This document shows, piece by piece, positions 33,527-41,813 of a stretch of DNA of 64,000 nt (position 1 is the stretch's first letter; each line of letters opens with the position of its first letter). The position numbers were made by a program, and so were the translations under genes. Location of the stretch: the NCBI GenBank assembly GCA_003576705.1, contig QOZS01000004.1:1-64000 (forward strand). The letters run 5' to 3'. This DNA comes from Desertibaculum subflavum. Lineage in GTDB: Bacteria > Pseudomonadota > Alphaproteobacteria > Ferrovibrionales > Ferrovibrionaceae. The notes below the pieces were generated by a model. The model worked only from the letters and a program-made list of their open reading frames with translations. It was not told the DNA's origin and did not search any database.

Positions 33527-34030
33527 ATGAGCGACGCGCCGAAGCCCGGCGCGGGCCCGACCCCGCCCCAGGGAGAGGTTCCGCCCCAGTTCCTGCTCAA
33601 CTCGCAATACGTGAAGGATCTCTCGTTCGAGAATCCGAACGCGCCGCAGGCGTTGCAGGGTGACCAGCGCCCGAACATCACGGTGAACGTGAATGTCGAG
33701 GCCAAGGGCCTGGGCCCGGATGTCTATGAGGTCGAGCTCAAGCTCGCCGCCAATGCCAAGCGCGACGACACGACGCTGTTCGTGGCCGAGCTGGTCTATG
33801 GCGGCGTGTTCACCATCCGCGGCTTTCCGCAGGAGCATCTGCAGCTCGCCGTGCTGGTGCAGTGCCCGACCCTGCTGTTCCCCTTCGCCCGGCGGGTGCT
33901 GGCCGACGTGATCCGCGATGGCGGTTTCCCGCCGCTTCTGCTGGAGCCGATCAACTTCCTGGAGCTGCTGCAGCGCCAGCAGCAGGCCGCCCAGCAGCAG
34001 GCCGGGAACCGCCCGGCGGGAACGGCCTGA
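33527..34030 (+). CDS. secB: Protein-export chaperone SecB
   Basis: Homotetrameric cytoplasmic chaperone that keeps preproteins unfolded and delivers them to SecA. The 167-residue protein has the family patterns FLLNSQYVKDLSFENPNAP, YEVELKLAANAK and LFPFARRVLADVIRDGGFPPLLLEPINFL, with a Gln-rich C-terminal tail. It is divergent from no gene here but ends the maf-dnaQ block. The upstream 109 bases contain no gene. Confidence 0.95.
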   Translation: MSDAPKPGAGPTPPQGEVPPQFLLNSQYVKDLSFENPNAPQALQGDQRPNITVNVNVEAKGLGPDVYEVELKLAANAKRDDTTLFVAELVYGGVFTIRGFPQEHLQLAVLVQCPTLLFPFARRVLADVIRDGGFPPLLLEPINFLELLQRQQQAAQQQAGNRPAGTA

Positions 34031-34203
34031 GCCGGCAGGGGTTTCTGGTAACGATCTTGCAACCTCGGCCCGAGCACTTATCTCAGGGTTGCCGCCAAAC
34101 AGTGAGGCGACGGGCCAGCTTGCTGGATTCGGCCTGCCCCGCGCGCTAGGCTTCCAGCCGGTGTACCCGGAGGCGGGGCGGCGCGCCGTTAGAAAGGCTC
34201 CGC

Positions 34204-34881
34204 ATGGGCGACGGTTTCAACGTGCTTGAGATACTGCTGCTGGCGATGGTCGCGGGCTTCATTGTCCTGCGGCTGCGCAGCGTGCTCGGCCGTCGCACCG
34301 GGGCGGAGCCGCGGCGTCCCCCCGTGAACGGGCCCGGCGGCAACCAGCCGGCGGGCGAGCGTGCGCCCGGCAATGTCATTCCGCTGCCCGGCCGGCCGAC
34401 GCCGGCGCCGGAGAGCTTCGAGGGCCCGGCCGCGGCCGGCCTGACCAAGATCCGCGGCGCCGATCCGGCGTTCAACCCGGGCGAGTTCCTGAACGGCGCC
34501 AAGGGCGCCTACGAGATGATCGTCACCGCCTTTGCCAAGGGCGATATCGGCACCTTGCGTGCGCTGCTCGGCGACGAGGTCTATCGCAGCTTCGCCGCCG
34601 CCATCGAGGACCGCCAGAAGCGCGGCGAGACGCACGAGACGACCCTGGTCGGCATCAAGGAGGCGGAGATCGTTGAGGCCGACGTGACCGGCAGCCGCAT
34701 GGCCGAGGTGACGGTGCGGTTCGTCTCCGAACTGGTCAACGCGACGCGCGACAAGGATGGCCAGCTGATCGGCGGCAACCCGAACGCGGTGGAAGAGACC
34801 ATCGACATCTGGACCTTCGCGCGCAACCTGCGCTCGTCGGATCCGAACTGGCAGCTGATCGCCACCGCCACGCCGGCGTGA
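34204..34881 (+). CDS. Tim44-like domain protein (TimA)
   Basis: A 225-residue protein with a short N-terminal hydrophobic segment (LEILLLAMVAGFIVLRLRSV, residues 8-27), a Pro/Gly-rich linker and a Tim44-like domain from about residue 90 (AYEMIVTAFAKGDIGTLRALLGDEVYRSF). The domain ends with NPNAVEETIDIWTFARN. In alphaproteobacteria this anchored protein regularly sits before mltA and after secB. Its role there is not settled. The stop overlaps mltA by 4 bases (GTGA). Confidence 0.9.
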   Translation: MGDGFNVLEILLLAMVAGFIVLRLRSVLGRRTGAEPRRPPVNGPGGNQPAGERAPGNVIPLPGRPTPAPESFEGPAAAGLTKIRGADPAFNPGEFLNGAKGAYEMIVTAFAKGDIGTLRALLGDEVYRSFAAAIEDRQKRGETHETTLVGIKEAEIVEADVTGSRMAEVTVRFVSELVNATRDKDGQLIGGNPNAVEETIDIWTFARNLRSSDPNWQLIATATPA

Positions 34882-36035
34882 TCCGGCCGCTCCACATCAT
34901 CGTCGCCGGCGCGCTGGCGCTCGCCGCTTGCGCACCCAAGGTTTCGCCGGAAGACGCCAAGCTGGCGCTCGAGCCCGCCGACTACGCCGAGCTGCCGGGC
35001 TGGCAGGACGATGCGGTGGGCGAGGCCTGGCCGGCGCTGGCGCGCTCCTGCGCCGCCATCGCCAAGCAGCCGGCCGACCGCGTGCTGACACAGGAGATCA
35101 CGGCCGGCGACTGGGCCAAGGCCTGCGCGGCGATCGGCGCCGAGGGCCCCGCCCCCGACCCGGCAACGGCGCGCGGCCGGATCGAAGCCGCCTTCCGCCC
35201 GTTCCGCGCCACCGCCGAGGGCAACCCGACCGGCCTCTTCACCGGCTATTACGAGATCGAGCTGAAGGGCAGCCGCAGCGAGGATGCGGCGAACCGCTAT
35301 CCGCTGTATCGCCGGCCGCCGGACCTTGTGAATGTCGATCTGGGCGAGTTCCGCGACAGCCTGAAGGGCCAGCGCATCGCCGGCCGCGTGGTGGGCGAGA
35401 CGCTCAAGCCCTATCCCGACCGGGGGCAGATCGACCGCGGCGCGCTGGCCGGCAAGGGGCTGGAGATCGCCTTCGTGGCCGATCCGGTCGATGCCTTCTT
35501 CCTGCACATCCAGGGATCGGGCCGGGTGCGCCTCGCCGACGGATCGCATGTGCGGGTCGGCTATGCGGCGCAGAACGGCCATCCCTATCTCGCCATCGGC
35601 CGGCCGCTGATCGAGCGCGGCGCGATCCCGAAGGACCGTGTCTCCATGCAGTCGATCCGCGCCTGGCTCGCCGCCAATCCGGGCGAGGCGGAGCGGGTGA
35701 TGTGGCTCAACGCCTCCTACGTGTTCTTCCGCGAGCTCACGGGCGAGGGCCCGATCGGCGCCCAGGGCGTGGCGCTGACCCCCGGCCGCTCGCTCGCCGT
35801 CGACCGCCGGCACATTCCGATGGGTGCCCCGATCTGGCTCGCCACCACGACGCCGGATGCGGCGCCGCTGCGCCGGCTGATGGTGGCGCAGGATACCGGC
35901 GGTGCGATCAAGGGCCCGGTCAGGGGCGACGTCTATTTCGGCTTCGGGGCGGAAGCCGGCGAGCTGGCCGGGCAGATGAAGCAGCCGGGCCGCTGGTGGC
36001 TGCTGCTGCCCCGCGCCGGCCTCCGGGGATCGTGA
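34878..36035 (+). CDS. mltA: Membrane-bound lytic murein transglycosylase A
   Basis: Cleaves peptidoglycan glycan strands to anhydromuramic ends. The 385-residue protein begins at GTG 34878 with a lipobox ALAAC (about residue 18), so it is an outer-membrane lipoprotein. The MltA domain (FTGYYEIELKGS, HIQGSGRVRLADGS) is followed by the 3D domain: GVALTPGRSLAVDRRHIP and LMVAQDTGGAIKGPVRGDVYFG, with the three Asp. Directly after the Tim44-like gene. Confidence 0.94.
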   Translation: MIRPLHIIVAGALALAACAPKVSPEDAKLALEPADYAELPGWQDDAVGEAWPALARSCAAIAKQPADRVLTQEITAGDWAKACAAIGAEGPAPDPATARGRIEAAFRPFRATAEGNPTGLFTGYYEIELKGSRSEDAANRYPLYRRPPDLVNVDLGEFRDSLKGQRIAGRVVGETLKPYPDRGQIDRGALAGKGLEIAFVADPVDAFFLHIQGSGRVRLADGSHVRVGYAAQNGHPYLAIGRPLIERGAIPKDRVSMQSIRAWLAANPGEAERVMWLNASYVFFRELTGEGPIGAQGVALTPGRSLAVDRRHIPMGAPIWLATTTPDAAPLRRLMVAQDTGGAIKGPVRGDVYFGFGAEAGELAGQMKQPGRWWLLLPRAGLRGS

Positions 36036-36093
36036 AGCGCTGCCAAGCGGCGCCCGCGCTATGATGCGGCGGATTTCGGGGGAGAGCTTCGCC

Positions 36094-36918
36094 ATGCGCC
36101 TGGTGCTTGCGCTGACCGCCGCCCTGCTGCTCGTCCGCCCTGCCGCGGCAGCGGAAGAGCTGCCGATCTTCGATGCGCATATCCATTACAGCCACGATGC
36201 CTGGGACATGCTGCCGCCGGACGAGGCGATCGCGGTGCTGCGCAAGGCGGGCCTGCGCAAGGCCTTGGTCTCGAGCTCGAGCGACGACGGCACGCAGAAG
36301 CTCTACGACGCAGCGCCCGACCTGATCGTGCCGGAGCTGCGCCCCTACCGGACGCGCGGCGAGCTTTCCACCTGGCTGCGCGACCCGACGGTAATCCAGC
36401 ACCTGGAGAGCCGGCTCGCCCGCTACAAATATGTCGGCATCGGCGAGTTCCACGTGTTCGGCGCCGATGCCGACCTTCCCGTCATGCGCCGCGTGGTGGA
36501 GCTGGCGAAGCAATACGGCCTGGTGCTGCACCTGCATGGCGATGCCGAGGCGATCGACCGCGTCTTCGCGCAGGACCCGGCGGCGCGCATCCTGTGGGCG
36601 CATTCCGGCTTCGACCGGCCGGACAAGCTGAGGCCCATGCTGAGCAAATACGCCAATCTCTGGGCCGATCTCGCGGTCAGGAGCGAGCACGGCTCGGGCG
36701 GCAAGGTCGACCCGGAATGGCGCCGGCTGTTCATGGATTTCCCGGACCGGTTCATGGTCGGCACCGACACCTACACGCCGGAGCGCTGGTACTACGTGGC
36801 CGAGCATGCGGCCTGGTCGCGCGCCTGGCTCAACGACCTGCCGCGCGACCTGGCGGAGAAGCTCGCCTATCGCAATGCGGAAGCGCTGCTGCTCGGCGAG
36901 CGTGCCCCGTCGCGCTGA
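36094..36918 (+). CDS. Amidohydrolase-family protein, exported
   Basis: A 274-residue TIM-barrel amidohydrolase (amidohydrolase_2 like) with a Sec signal peptide (start ATG 36094, GGGGGAG upstream; cut near AAAAEE). Metal-ligand-like motifs are FDAHIHYS, LHLHGDAEAI, ILWAHSGF and FMVGTDTYT, which would give the H-x-H, His, His and Asp set. Such periplasmic members are often of unknown substrate. It overlaps the next gene by 17 bases and opens an operon with a YtkA-like protein and a dihaem peroxidase. Confidence 0.78.
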   Translation: MRLVLALTAALLLVRPAAAAEELPIFDAHIHYSHDAWDMLPPDEAIAVLRKAGLRKALVSSSSDDGTQKLYDAAPDLIVPELRPYRTRGELSTWLRDPTVIQHLESRLARYKYVGIGEFHVFGADADLPVMRRVVELAKQYGLVLHLHGDAEAIDRVFAQDPAARILWAHSGFDRPDKLRPMLSKYANLWADLAVRSEHGSGGKVDPEWRRLFMDFPDRFMVGTDTYTPERWYYVAEHAAWSRAWLNDLPRDLAEKLAYRNAEALLLGERAPSR

Positions 36919-37303
36919 ATTGCGCATCGTGGTCCTGGCCCTGGCGGTGCTGTCGCCGGCGGCGGCCGTCGCCTGCGACCTCGCCGGCCTGCCGCAGCGC
37001 ATCGAGAGCGCCACCGCGACGCTTGCCTATCGGGCCGAGCCGGCGCTGACCGTCGGCGTGCCGCATGTGCTGGAGATCGGCGCCTGCGCGCGGAACGGCA
37101 GCGCGCGGCTTGTCGCCGTCGATGCCTTCATGCCGGCGCATGGCCATGGCACCAACTACCGCACCGAGATCGCGGCCACCGGGTCCGGACGCTTCCGCGC
37201 CGAGGGCCTGCTGCTGCACATGCCGGGGGCCTGGGAGCTGCGTTTCGATGTCGAGACGCCGGCCGGCCGCGAGCGGCTGGTGCAGGAGATCGAGGTCGAA
37301 TGA
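36902..37303 (+). CDS. YtkA/FixH-like periplasmic protein
   Basis: A 133-residue exported protein. GTG 36902 is taken as start (TTG 36920 possible); signal peptide to about AVACD. The domain holds FMPAHGHGTNYRTEI and MPGAWELRFDV, like the YtkA domain in which Met/His residues bind copper. A role as a metal chaperone for the peroxidase or a redox partner is plausible. It overlaps both neighbours, which supports a three-gene operon. Confidence 0.68.
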   Translation: MPRRAELRIVVLALAVLSPAAAVACDLAGLPQRIESATATLAYRAEPALTVGVPHVLEIGACARNGSARLVAVDAFMPAHGHGTNYRTEIAATGSGRFRAEGLLLHMPGAWELRFDVETPAGRERLVQEIEVE

Positions 37304-38466
37304 GGGCGGCGCTCGCAGGCCTGATCGCAGCGCTGCTTGCCGCCGCGGCGGTGGCGGCGCCGGTGCGCTTCGACGAGGCCGAGACGCGGCGCATCCTGCG
37401 CCACGGCCCCTGGCCGCCCGCGGTGCCGGCCGATCCGAGCAACCGCGTGGCGGAGAACCCGGCGGCGATCGAGCTCGGCCGGCGGCTGTTCTTCGACAAG
37501 CGATTATCGGCCGACGGCACCGTCGCCTGCGCCACCTGCCACGCGCCGGCGCTGGCCTGGACCGACGGCAAGCCGCGCGCGGCGACCTATCAGCCGCTGC
37601 ACCGCAACACCCCGACCGTACTAAATGCGGGGCTCGGCCGCTGGTTCGGCTGGGATGGCGGCGCCGACAGCCTGTGGGCGCAATCGATCCGCCCGATCCT
37701 GAGCCCGCAGGAGATGGGCGGCAGCGCGGCGCAGACGGCGCGCCGGGTGGCCGGCGATCCCGCCCTCACCTGCCTCGCCCGCGCGAGCTTCGGCGCGCCG
37801 GCCGAGAGCGACGAGGCGGCACTGGTGCGGGCGGCCAAGGCGATCGCCGCCTTCGTCGCCACCATGGTCTCGCCCCGCACGCCGTTCGACGCGTTCCGCG
37901 ACGCGCTGGCGGAAGGCGACGCCAAGGCGATGGCGCGCTATCCGCAGGCGGCGCAGCGCGGCCTCAAGCTGTTCGTCGGCAAGGGCTGCCCGGATTGCCA
38001 TTTCGGGCCGGCTTTCACCAACGGCGAGTTCCACGATGTCGGCGTGCCGCATATGCCGGCGCCGGGGATGGTGGATTTCGGGCGGCATGGCGGGCTGAAG
38101 ATCCTCGCCGCCGACCGCTTCAACCGGCTGGGGCCGTGGAGCGACGACGCGGAGGGCGAGGCGGCGGCGCTGACCCGGCGGGTGCGCGCGACGCATACCG
38201 ATTTCGGCCGCTTCAAGGTGCCGAGCTTGCGCGAGGCCGCGCGCACCGCGCCCTATATGCATGACGGCCGCTATGCCAGCCTGCGCGACGCGGTGCGGCA
38301 TTACTCCGAGCTCGACATGAACCGGCTGCACGTTCACGGCGAGCAGCTGCTGCGACCGCTGCGCCTCAAGGGGAGCGAGATCGACGACCTTGTCGCCTTC
38401 CTCGAATCGCTCAGCGCGCCGAAGCTGCCGGAATTCGCGCCGGCGCGTTATTCTGCCTGTCCTTGA
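37300..38466 (+). CDS. Dihaem cytochrome c peroxidase / MauG family
   Basis: A 388-residue periplasmic protein with a signal peptide (cut about residue 20) and two c-type haem motifs, CATCH (77-81) and CPDCH (230-234). Between them lies the family stretch RNTPTVLNAGLGRWFGWDGG and after them FKVPSLREAARTAPYMHDGRYASL. This is the CCP/MauG pattern; the second haem region supplies the Met or His/Tyr ligand that separates peroxidase from MauG, which I cannot assign. Follows a YtkA-like and an amidohydrolase gene with 4-base overlaps. Confidence 0.87.
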   Translation: MRAALAGLIAALLAAAAVAAPVRFDEAETRRILRHGPWPPAVPADPSNRVAENPAAIELGRRLFFDKRLSADGTVACATCHAPALAWTDGKPRAATYQPLHRNTPTVLNAGLGRWFGWDGGADSLWAQSIRPILSPQEMGGSAAQTARRVAGDPALTCLARASFGAPAESDEAALVRAAKAIAAFVATMVSPRTPFDAFRDALAEGDAKAMARYPQAAQRGLKLFVGKGCPDCHFGPAFTNGEFHDVGVPHMPAPGMVDFGRHGGLKILAADRFNRLGPWSDDAEGEAAALTRRVRATHTDFGRFKVPSLREAARTAPYMHDGRYASLRDAVRHYSELDMNRLHVHGEQLLRPLRLKGSEIDDLVAFLESLSAPKLPEFAPARYSACP

Positions 38467-38483
38467 ACCGAAGTGAGTTCGTC

Positions 38484-39338
38484 ATGCGGCATGAGATTCC
38501 CGGCGTCCTCTATCGCATCGCCCCGATCAGCCCGCCGATCCCGCTAGTGCTGGATTCGCCGCATAGCGGCACGCATTATCCGGCGGATTTCCGCCATGCC
38601 GCGCCGCTCGCGCTGGTGCGGAGAGCGGAGGACAGCCATATCGACGACATCTTCGGCGCCGCGCCGGAGCTTGGCGCCACGCTGATCGCCGCGCACTTCC
38701 CGCGCGCCTATCTCGACCCGAACCGCGCGCTCAGCGACATCGACCCGTCGCTACTGGACGAGCCCTGGCCCGAGCCGCTCGCCCCCGGCGAGAAGACCAA
38801 GAGCGGCATCGGCCTGATCTGGCGCGTCGCCGCGCCCGGCGTGCCGATGTACGACCGCAAGCTCTCCATCGCCGAAACCAGGTCGCGCATCGACCGCTAC
38901 TGGCGGCCCTATCACGCCGAGATCGAGGCGGCGATCGAGCGGGCCTACGGCGCGCATGGCGCGGTCTGGCACATCAACTGCCATTCGATGAAATCGGTCG
39001 GCGACGGCCGCGGCAAGGAGAAGGGCCGGCGGCGCGCCGATTTCGTGCTGGGCGACCGCGACGGCACCACCTGCGACCGCGGCTTCACCGATTTCGTCGC
39101 CGAGCGCCTGCGCGCCAAGGGCTATGGCGTCGCTGTCAACGATCCCTACAAGGGCGTCGAGCTGGTACGCCTGCATGGTCGGCCGAACGAACGCCGCCAC
39201 AGCCTGCAGATCGAGATCAACCGCGGCCTGTACATGGACGAGGACACCGCCGAGCGCAGCGCCAATTACGGCCGGCTCAGGTTCGACGTTTCCGAATTGC
39301 TGCGCGAAGTCGCCGAGTGGGTGCGCGGGCAGGTCTGA
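38484..39338 (+). CDS. N-formylglutamate amidohydrolase
   Basis: A 284-residue cytoplasmic hydrolase of the HutG/N-formylglutamate deformylase type. ATG 38484 is chosen (a 38463 TTG frame is possible). Key stretches are VLDSPHSGTHYPADF, FPRAYLDPNRALSDIDPSL and WHINCHSMKSVG, with YGRLRFDVSELLREVAEWV at the end. No hut gene is near, so it may act on other N-formyl or N-acyl amino acids. It is separate from the peroxidase operon. Confidence 0.88.
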   Translation: MRHEIPGVLYRIAPISPPIPLVLDSPHSGTHYPADFRHAAPLALVRRAEDSHIDDIFGAAPELGATLIAAHFPRAYLDPNRALSDIDPSLLDEPWPEPLAPGEKTKSGIGLIWRVAAPGVPMYDRKLSIAETRSRIDRYWRPYHAEIEAAIERAYGAHGAVWHINCHSMKSVGDGRGKEKGRRRADFVLGDRDGTTCDRGFTDFVAERLRAKGYGVAVNDPYKGVELVRLHGRPNERRHSLQIEINRGLYMDEDTAERSANYGRLRFDVSELLREVAEWVRGQV

Positions 39339-39339
39339 T

Positions 39340-39903
39340 CTAATCGACCAGCCGGCGGAGCAGGTCCATCAGCCGGGCCTTGTCCTCGGGTCCGAGCTTG
39401 GCCGACATGCGGCGCTCGTGCTCGCCGATGGACAGGTTCAGCTGGGCGAGCAGGCGCTCGCCCTTCGGCGTCAGGTGCAGCGCGTGCGAGCGGCGGTCGA
39501 TATCGGAGGCGGCGCGGCGGGCGAGGCCGCGCTTCTCCAGCTCGTTCAGCACCAGCACGAGGCGGCCGCGCTCGATGCCGAGCGCCCGGCTGACATCGGC
39601 CTGCTTGAGGCCGGGATTGGCGGCGATCACCGTCAGGATGGAGAATTGCGCCGGGCGGATCCCGGTATTCGCCACCGAGCGCAGGAAATCCTGGAACACG
39701 GCCACCTGGGCGCGGCGCACCGCATAGCCGACATGGGTGTCGAGACCGCCGAAATCGATGGCGCGTTGGCGCCTGGCCCGCTGGCGCGGACGCGCGGCGC
39801 GATCGGCGGCGCTTCCGGCACGGTCGAACTCGTCCGCGTCGACCTCGACGCTGCTGTCATCCGTTGCGGCCATCGACGGCGACCCGGGCCTCCCTGCTGC
39901 CAT
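39340..39903 (-). CDS. MarR-family regulator
   Basis: A 187-residue transcription factor (ATG 39903; 39873 possible) with a disordered, charged N-terminal tail (about 1-50) and a MarR winged helix: FSILTVIAANPGLKQADVSRALGIERGRLVLVLNELEKRGLARR, and LTPKGERLLAQL after it. It probably represses the divergent thiolase operon through the inverted repeat between them and responds to an acyl-CoA or aromatic ligand. Confidence 0.85.
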   Translation of the reverse strand: MAAGRPGSPSMAATDDSSVEVDADEFDRAGSAADRAARPRQRARRQRAIDFGGLDTHVGYAVRRAQVAVFQDFLRSVANTGIRPAQFSILTVIAANPGLKQADVSRALGIERGRLVLVLNELEKRGLARRAASDIDRRSHALHLTPKGERLLAQLNLSIGEHERRMSAKLGPEDKARLMDLLRRLVD

Positions 39904-39963
39904 GTTCGACTTAGAGCGTATCCGCGCCGCGCCTGACAAGCGATCCGCACGGTTTCAGAACTG

Positions 39964-39979
39964 TTGTTGACGACAACAA
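39964..39979. promoter_or_regulatory. MarR-type operator between the regulator and thiolase genes
   Basis: TTGTTG-ACGA-CAACAA is a perfect 6-base inverted repeat with a 4-base spacer. It lies 40 bases before the thiolase start and 60 bases before the MarR start. Position and form are those of MarR operators, and the dyad is the best candidate for the repressor site. Confidence 0.6.
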
Positions 39980-40018
39980 TCTGCGCGTGGGATAAGCTGC
40001 GCGCAAGGGAGGACGCCG

Positions 40019-41251
40019 ATGCGACGGTTCCAGAACGTCCACATCCCCTACGGCGCCTACTGGTCGACGCCCTTCGCGCGCTGGCAGGGCAGCTTCGCGC
40101 ATCTGCACGCGGTGCAGTTCGGCGCCCATGTGACGAGGCAGGAGCTGGCCCGGCGCGGCATCGCGGCCACCGCCTTCGACGGCGCGCTGCTCGGGTTGAC
40201 CACGCCGCAGCGCTCCTCCTTCCACGGGCTGCCCTGGTTCATGAACATGATCGGCGCGCCGGAGGTGGGCGGGCCGCAGGTGGCGCAGGCCTGCGCGACC
40301 GGCACCCGGCTGCTGCAGCTCGCCGCGCAGGAGGTCGAGCTCGGCAGCGCCGAGGCGATGCTGGCGGTCTGCTGCGACAAGACCTCGAACGGGCCGATGG
40401 TGCTGTATCCCGATGCCGGCTCGGCCGGCGGCGGCCGGCCGGAGACCGAGCACTGGGTGCTCGACAACTTCAACGGCGTGACCGCCGGAGTCGATTTCGC
40501 CGACGAGCCGATCGTGGCGACGGCGGAGAACTGCGTGCGCGAGTGGCAGATCAGCCGCGCCGAGATGGATGACGTCACTGCCCATCGCTATGCGCAGTAC
40601 AAGGACGCGACGGCCGACGACCACGCCTTCCAGAAGCGCTACATGACCTTGCCGTTCGAGGTGCCGGATGCGAAGTTCAAGCGCGTCAAGACGACGCTCG
40701 CGGGCGACGAGGGCGTGCACGACACGACGCGCGACAAGCTCGCCGCCCTGAAGCCGGCGCAGCCGGGCGGCACGCTGACCTTCGGCAACCAGACGCATCC
40801 CGCCGATGGCAGCGCCGCGGTGATCGTGACCGGCAAGGCGCGCGCCGCCGAGTTTTCCAGGGATCCGAGTATCGAGATCACGCTCCGCGGCTTCGGCACG
40901 GCGCGCTCCAAGCTGAAATTCATGCCGGCGGCGCCGGTACCGGCGGCGAAGAAGGCGCTGGAGCAGGCCGGCATCGGTATCGGCCAGGTCGATGCGGTGA
41001 AGTCGCACAACCCGTTCGTGGTCAACGACATCGTGTTCGCGCGCGAGACCGGCTTCGACGTGATGAAGATGAACAATTACGGCTCCTCGCTGGTCTTCGG
41101 CCATCCGCACGGGCCGACGCCGATGCGGAGCACGATCGAGCTGATCGAGGAGCTGGTGCTACGCGGCGGCGGCGTGGGCCTGTTCGAAGGCTGCGCCGCC
41201 GGCGACACCGGCATGGCCCTGGTGGTCGAGGTGACGGACCGGCGGCGCTAA
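40019..41251 (+). CDS. Thiolase-family acetyltransferase (divergent)
   Basis: A 410-residue thiolase-like enzyme. It has the active-site region VAQACATGTRLLQLA with the nucleophilic Cys, SHNPFVVND, NNYGSSLVFGHPHGP with the catalytic His, and FEGCAAGDTGMALVV with the second Cys, so both Cys and the His are kept. It probably condenses or cleaves acyl-CoA. The thioesterase gene 16 bases downstream and the MarR gene suggest degradation of an aromatic or fatty acid derivative. Confidence 0.82.
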   Translation: MRRFQNVHIPYGAYWSTPFARWQGSFAHLHAVQFGAHVTRQELARRGIAATAFDGALLGLTTPQRSSFHGLPWFMNMIGAPEVGGPQVAQACATGTRLLQLAAQEVELGSAEAMLAVCCDKTSNGPMVLYPDAGSAGGGRPETEHWVLDNFNGVTAGVDFADEPIVATAENCVREWQISRAEMDDVTAHRYAQYKDATADDHAFQKRYMTLPFEVPDAKFKRVKTTLAGDEGVHDTTRDKLAALKPAQPGGTLTFGNQTHPADGSAAVIVTGKARAAEFSRDPSIEITLRGFGTARSKLKFMPAAPVPAAKKALEQAGIGIGQVDAVKSHNPFVVNDIVFARETGFDVMKMNNYGSSLVFGHPHGPTPMRSTIELIEELVLRGGGVGLFEGCAAGDTGMALVVEVTDRRR

Positions 41252-41267
41252 GAATTGGGACGGTGAG

Positions 41268-41687
41268 ATGATCAGCCGGCGCGAGCACGTCATCGAATGG
41301 GGCCAGTGCGACGCGGCCGGCATCGTGTTCTATCCGCAGTACTACGTGATGTTCGATGCCTGCACGTCGCTGTTGTTCGAGCGCGCCGGCTGGCCGCGCG
41401 CCACCATGTTCCGCGATTTCGACATCCACGGCCTGCCGCTGGTCGAGACGGGGGCGAAGTACGCCTTCCCGCTGCGTTTCGGCGACCACGTGACGATCGA
41501 GACGCGGGTCGCCGAATGGAAGCGCACGAGCTTCGTCGTGCGGCACGACATCTCGAAGGACAGCAAGGTCGCGGTCGAGGGCACCGAGGTCAGGGTCTGG
41601 GCCGGCCGGCACCCGGACGACCCCGCCCGGATGAAGTCCGCGCCGATCCCCGAAGAGGTAATCCGGCGGCTTTCCACGCCCGATTGA
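41268..41687 (+). CDS. Acyl-CoA thioesterase (4-hydroxybenzoyl-CoA thioesterase type)
   Basis: A 139-residue hot-dog-fold thioesterase. The pattern WGQCDAAGIVFYPQYYVMFD is that of the 4-hydroxybenzoyl-CoA thioesterase family with the catalytic Asp, followed by VETGAKYAFPLRFGDHVTIET. It releases CoA from an acyl- or aryl-CoA. It is in the same operon as the thiolase and the likely MarR target. Confidence 0.88.
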   Translation: MISRREHVIEWGQCDAAGIVFYPQYYVMFDACTSLLFERAGWPRATMFRDFDIHGLPLVETGAKYAFPLRFGDHVTIETRVAEWKRTSFVVRHDISKDSKVAVEGTEVRVWAGRHPDDPARMKSAPIPEEVIRRLSTPD

Positions 41688-41772
41688 CCCTGGTCAAAGC
41701 GGTCTGCTCGAATTTGTGAATGCTTCGCAGTTGCGCTGGACCGGTCTTGCGGCTATCAAATGCGCAGGAGAA

Positions 41773-41787
41773 TGCGACCTATTCGCA
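41773..41787. promoter_or_regulatory. Fur-type iron box before fbpA
   Basis: AATGCGA-CCTAT-TCGCACT contains TGCGA and TCGCA arms, with AATGCGAxxxATTCGCA resembling the AATGCGAATxATTCGCATT type of Fur box. It lies 26 bases before the start of the ferric-binding protein, which fits iron repression. Confidence 0.5.
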
Positions 41788-41813
41788 CTAGCAACAAACA
41801 GAGGGAACCCCTC

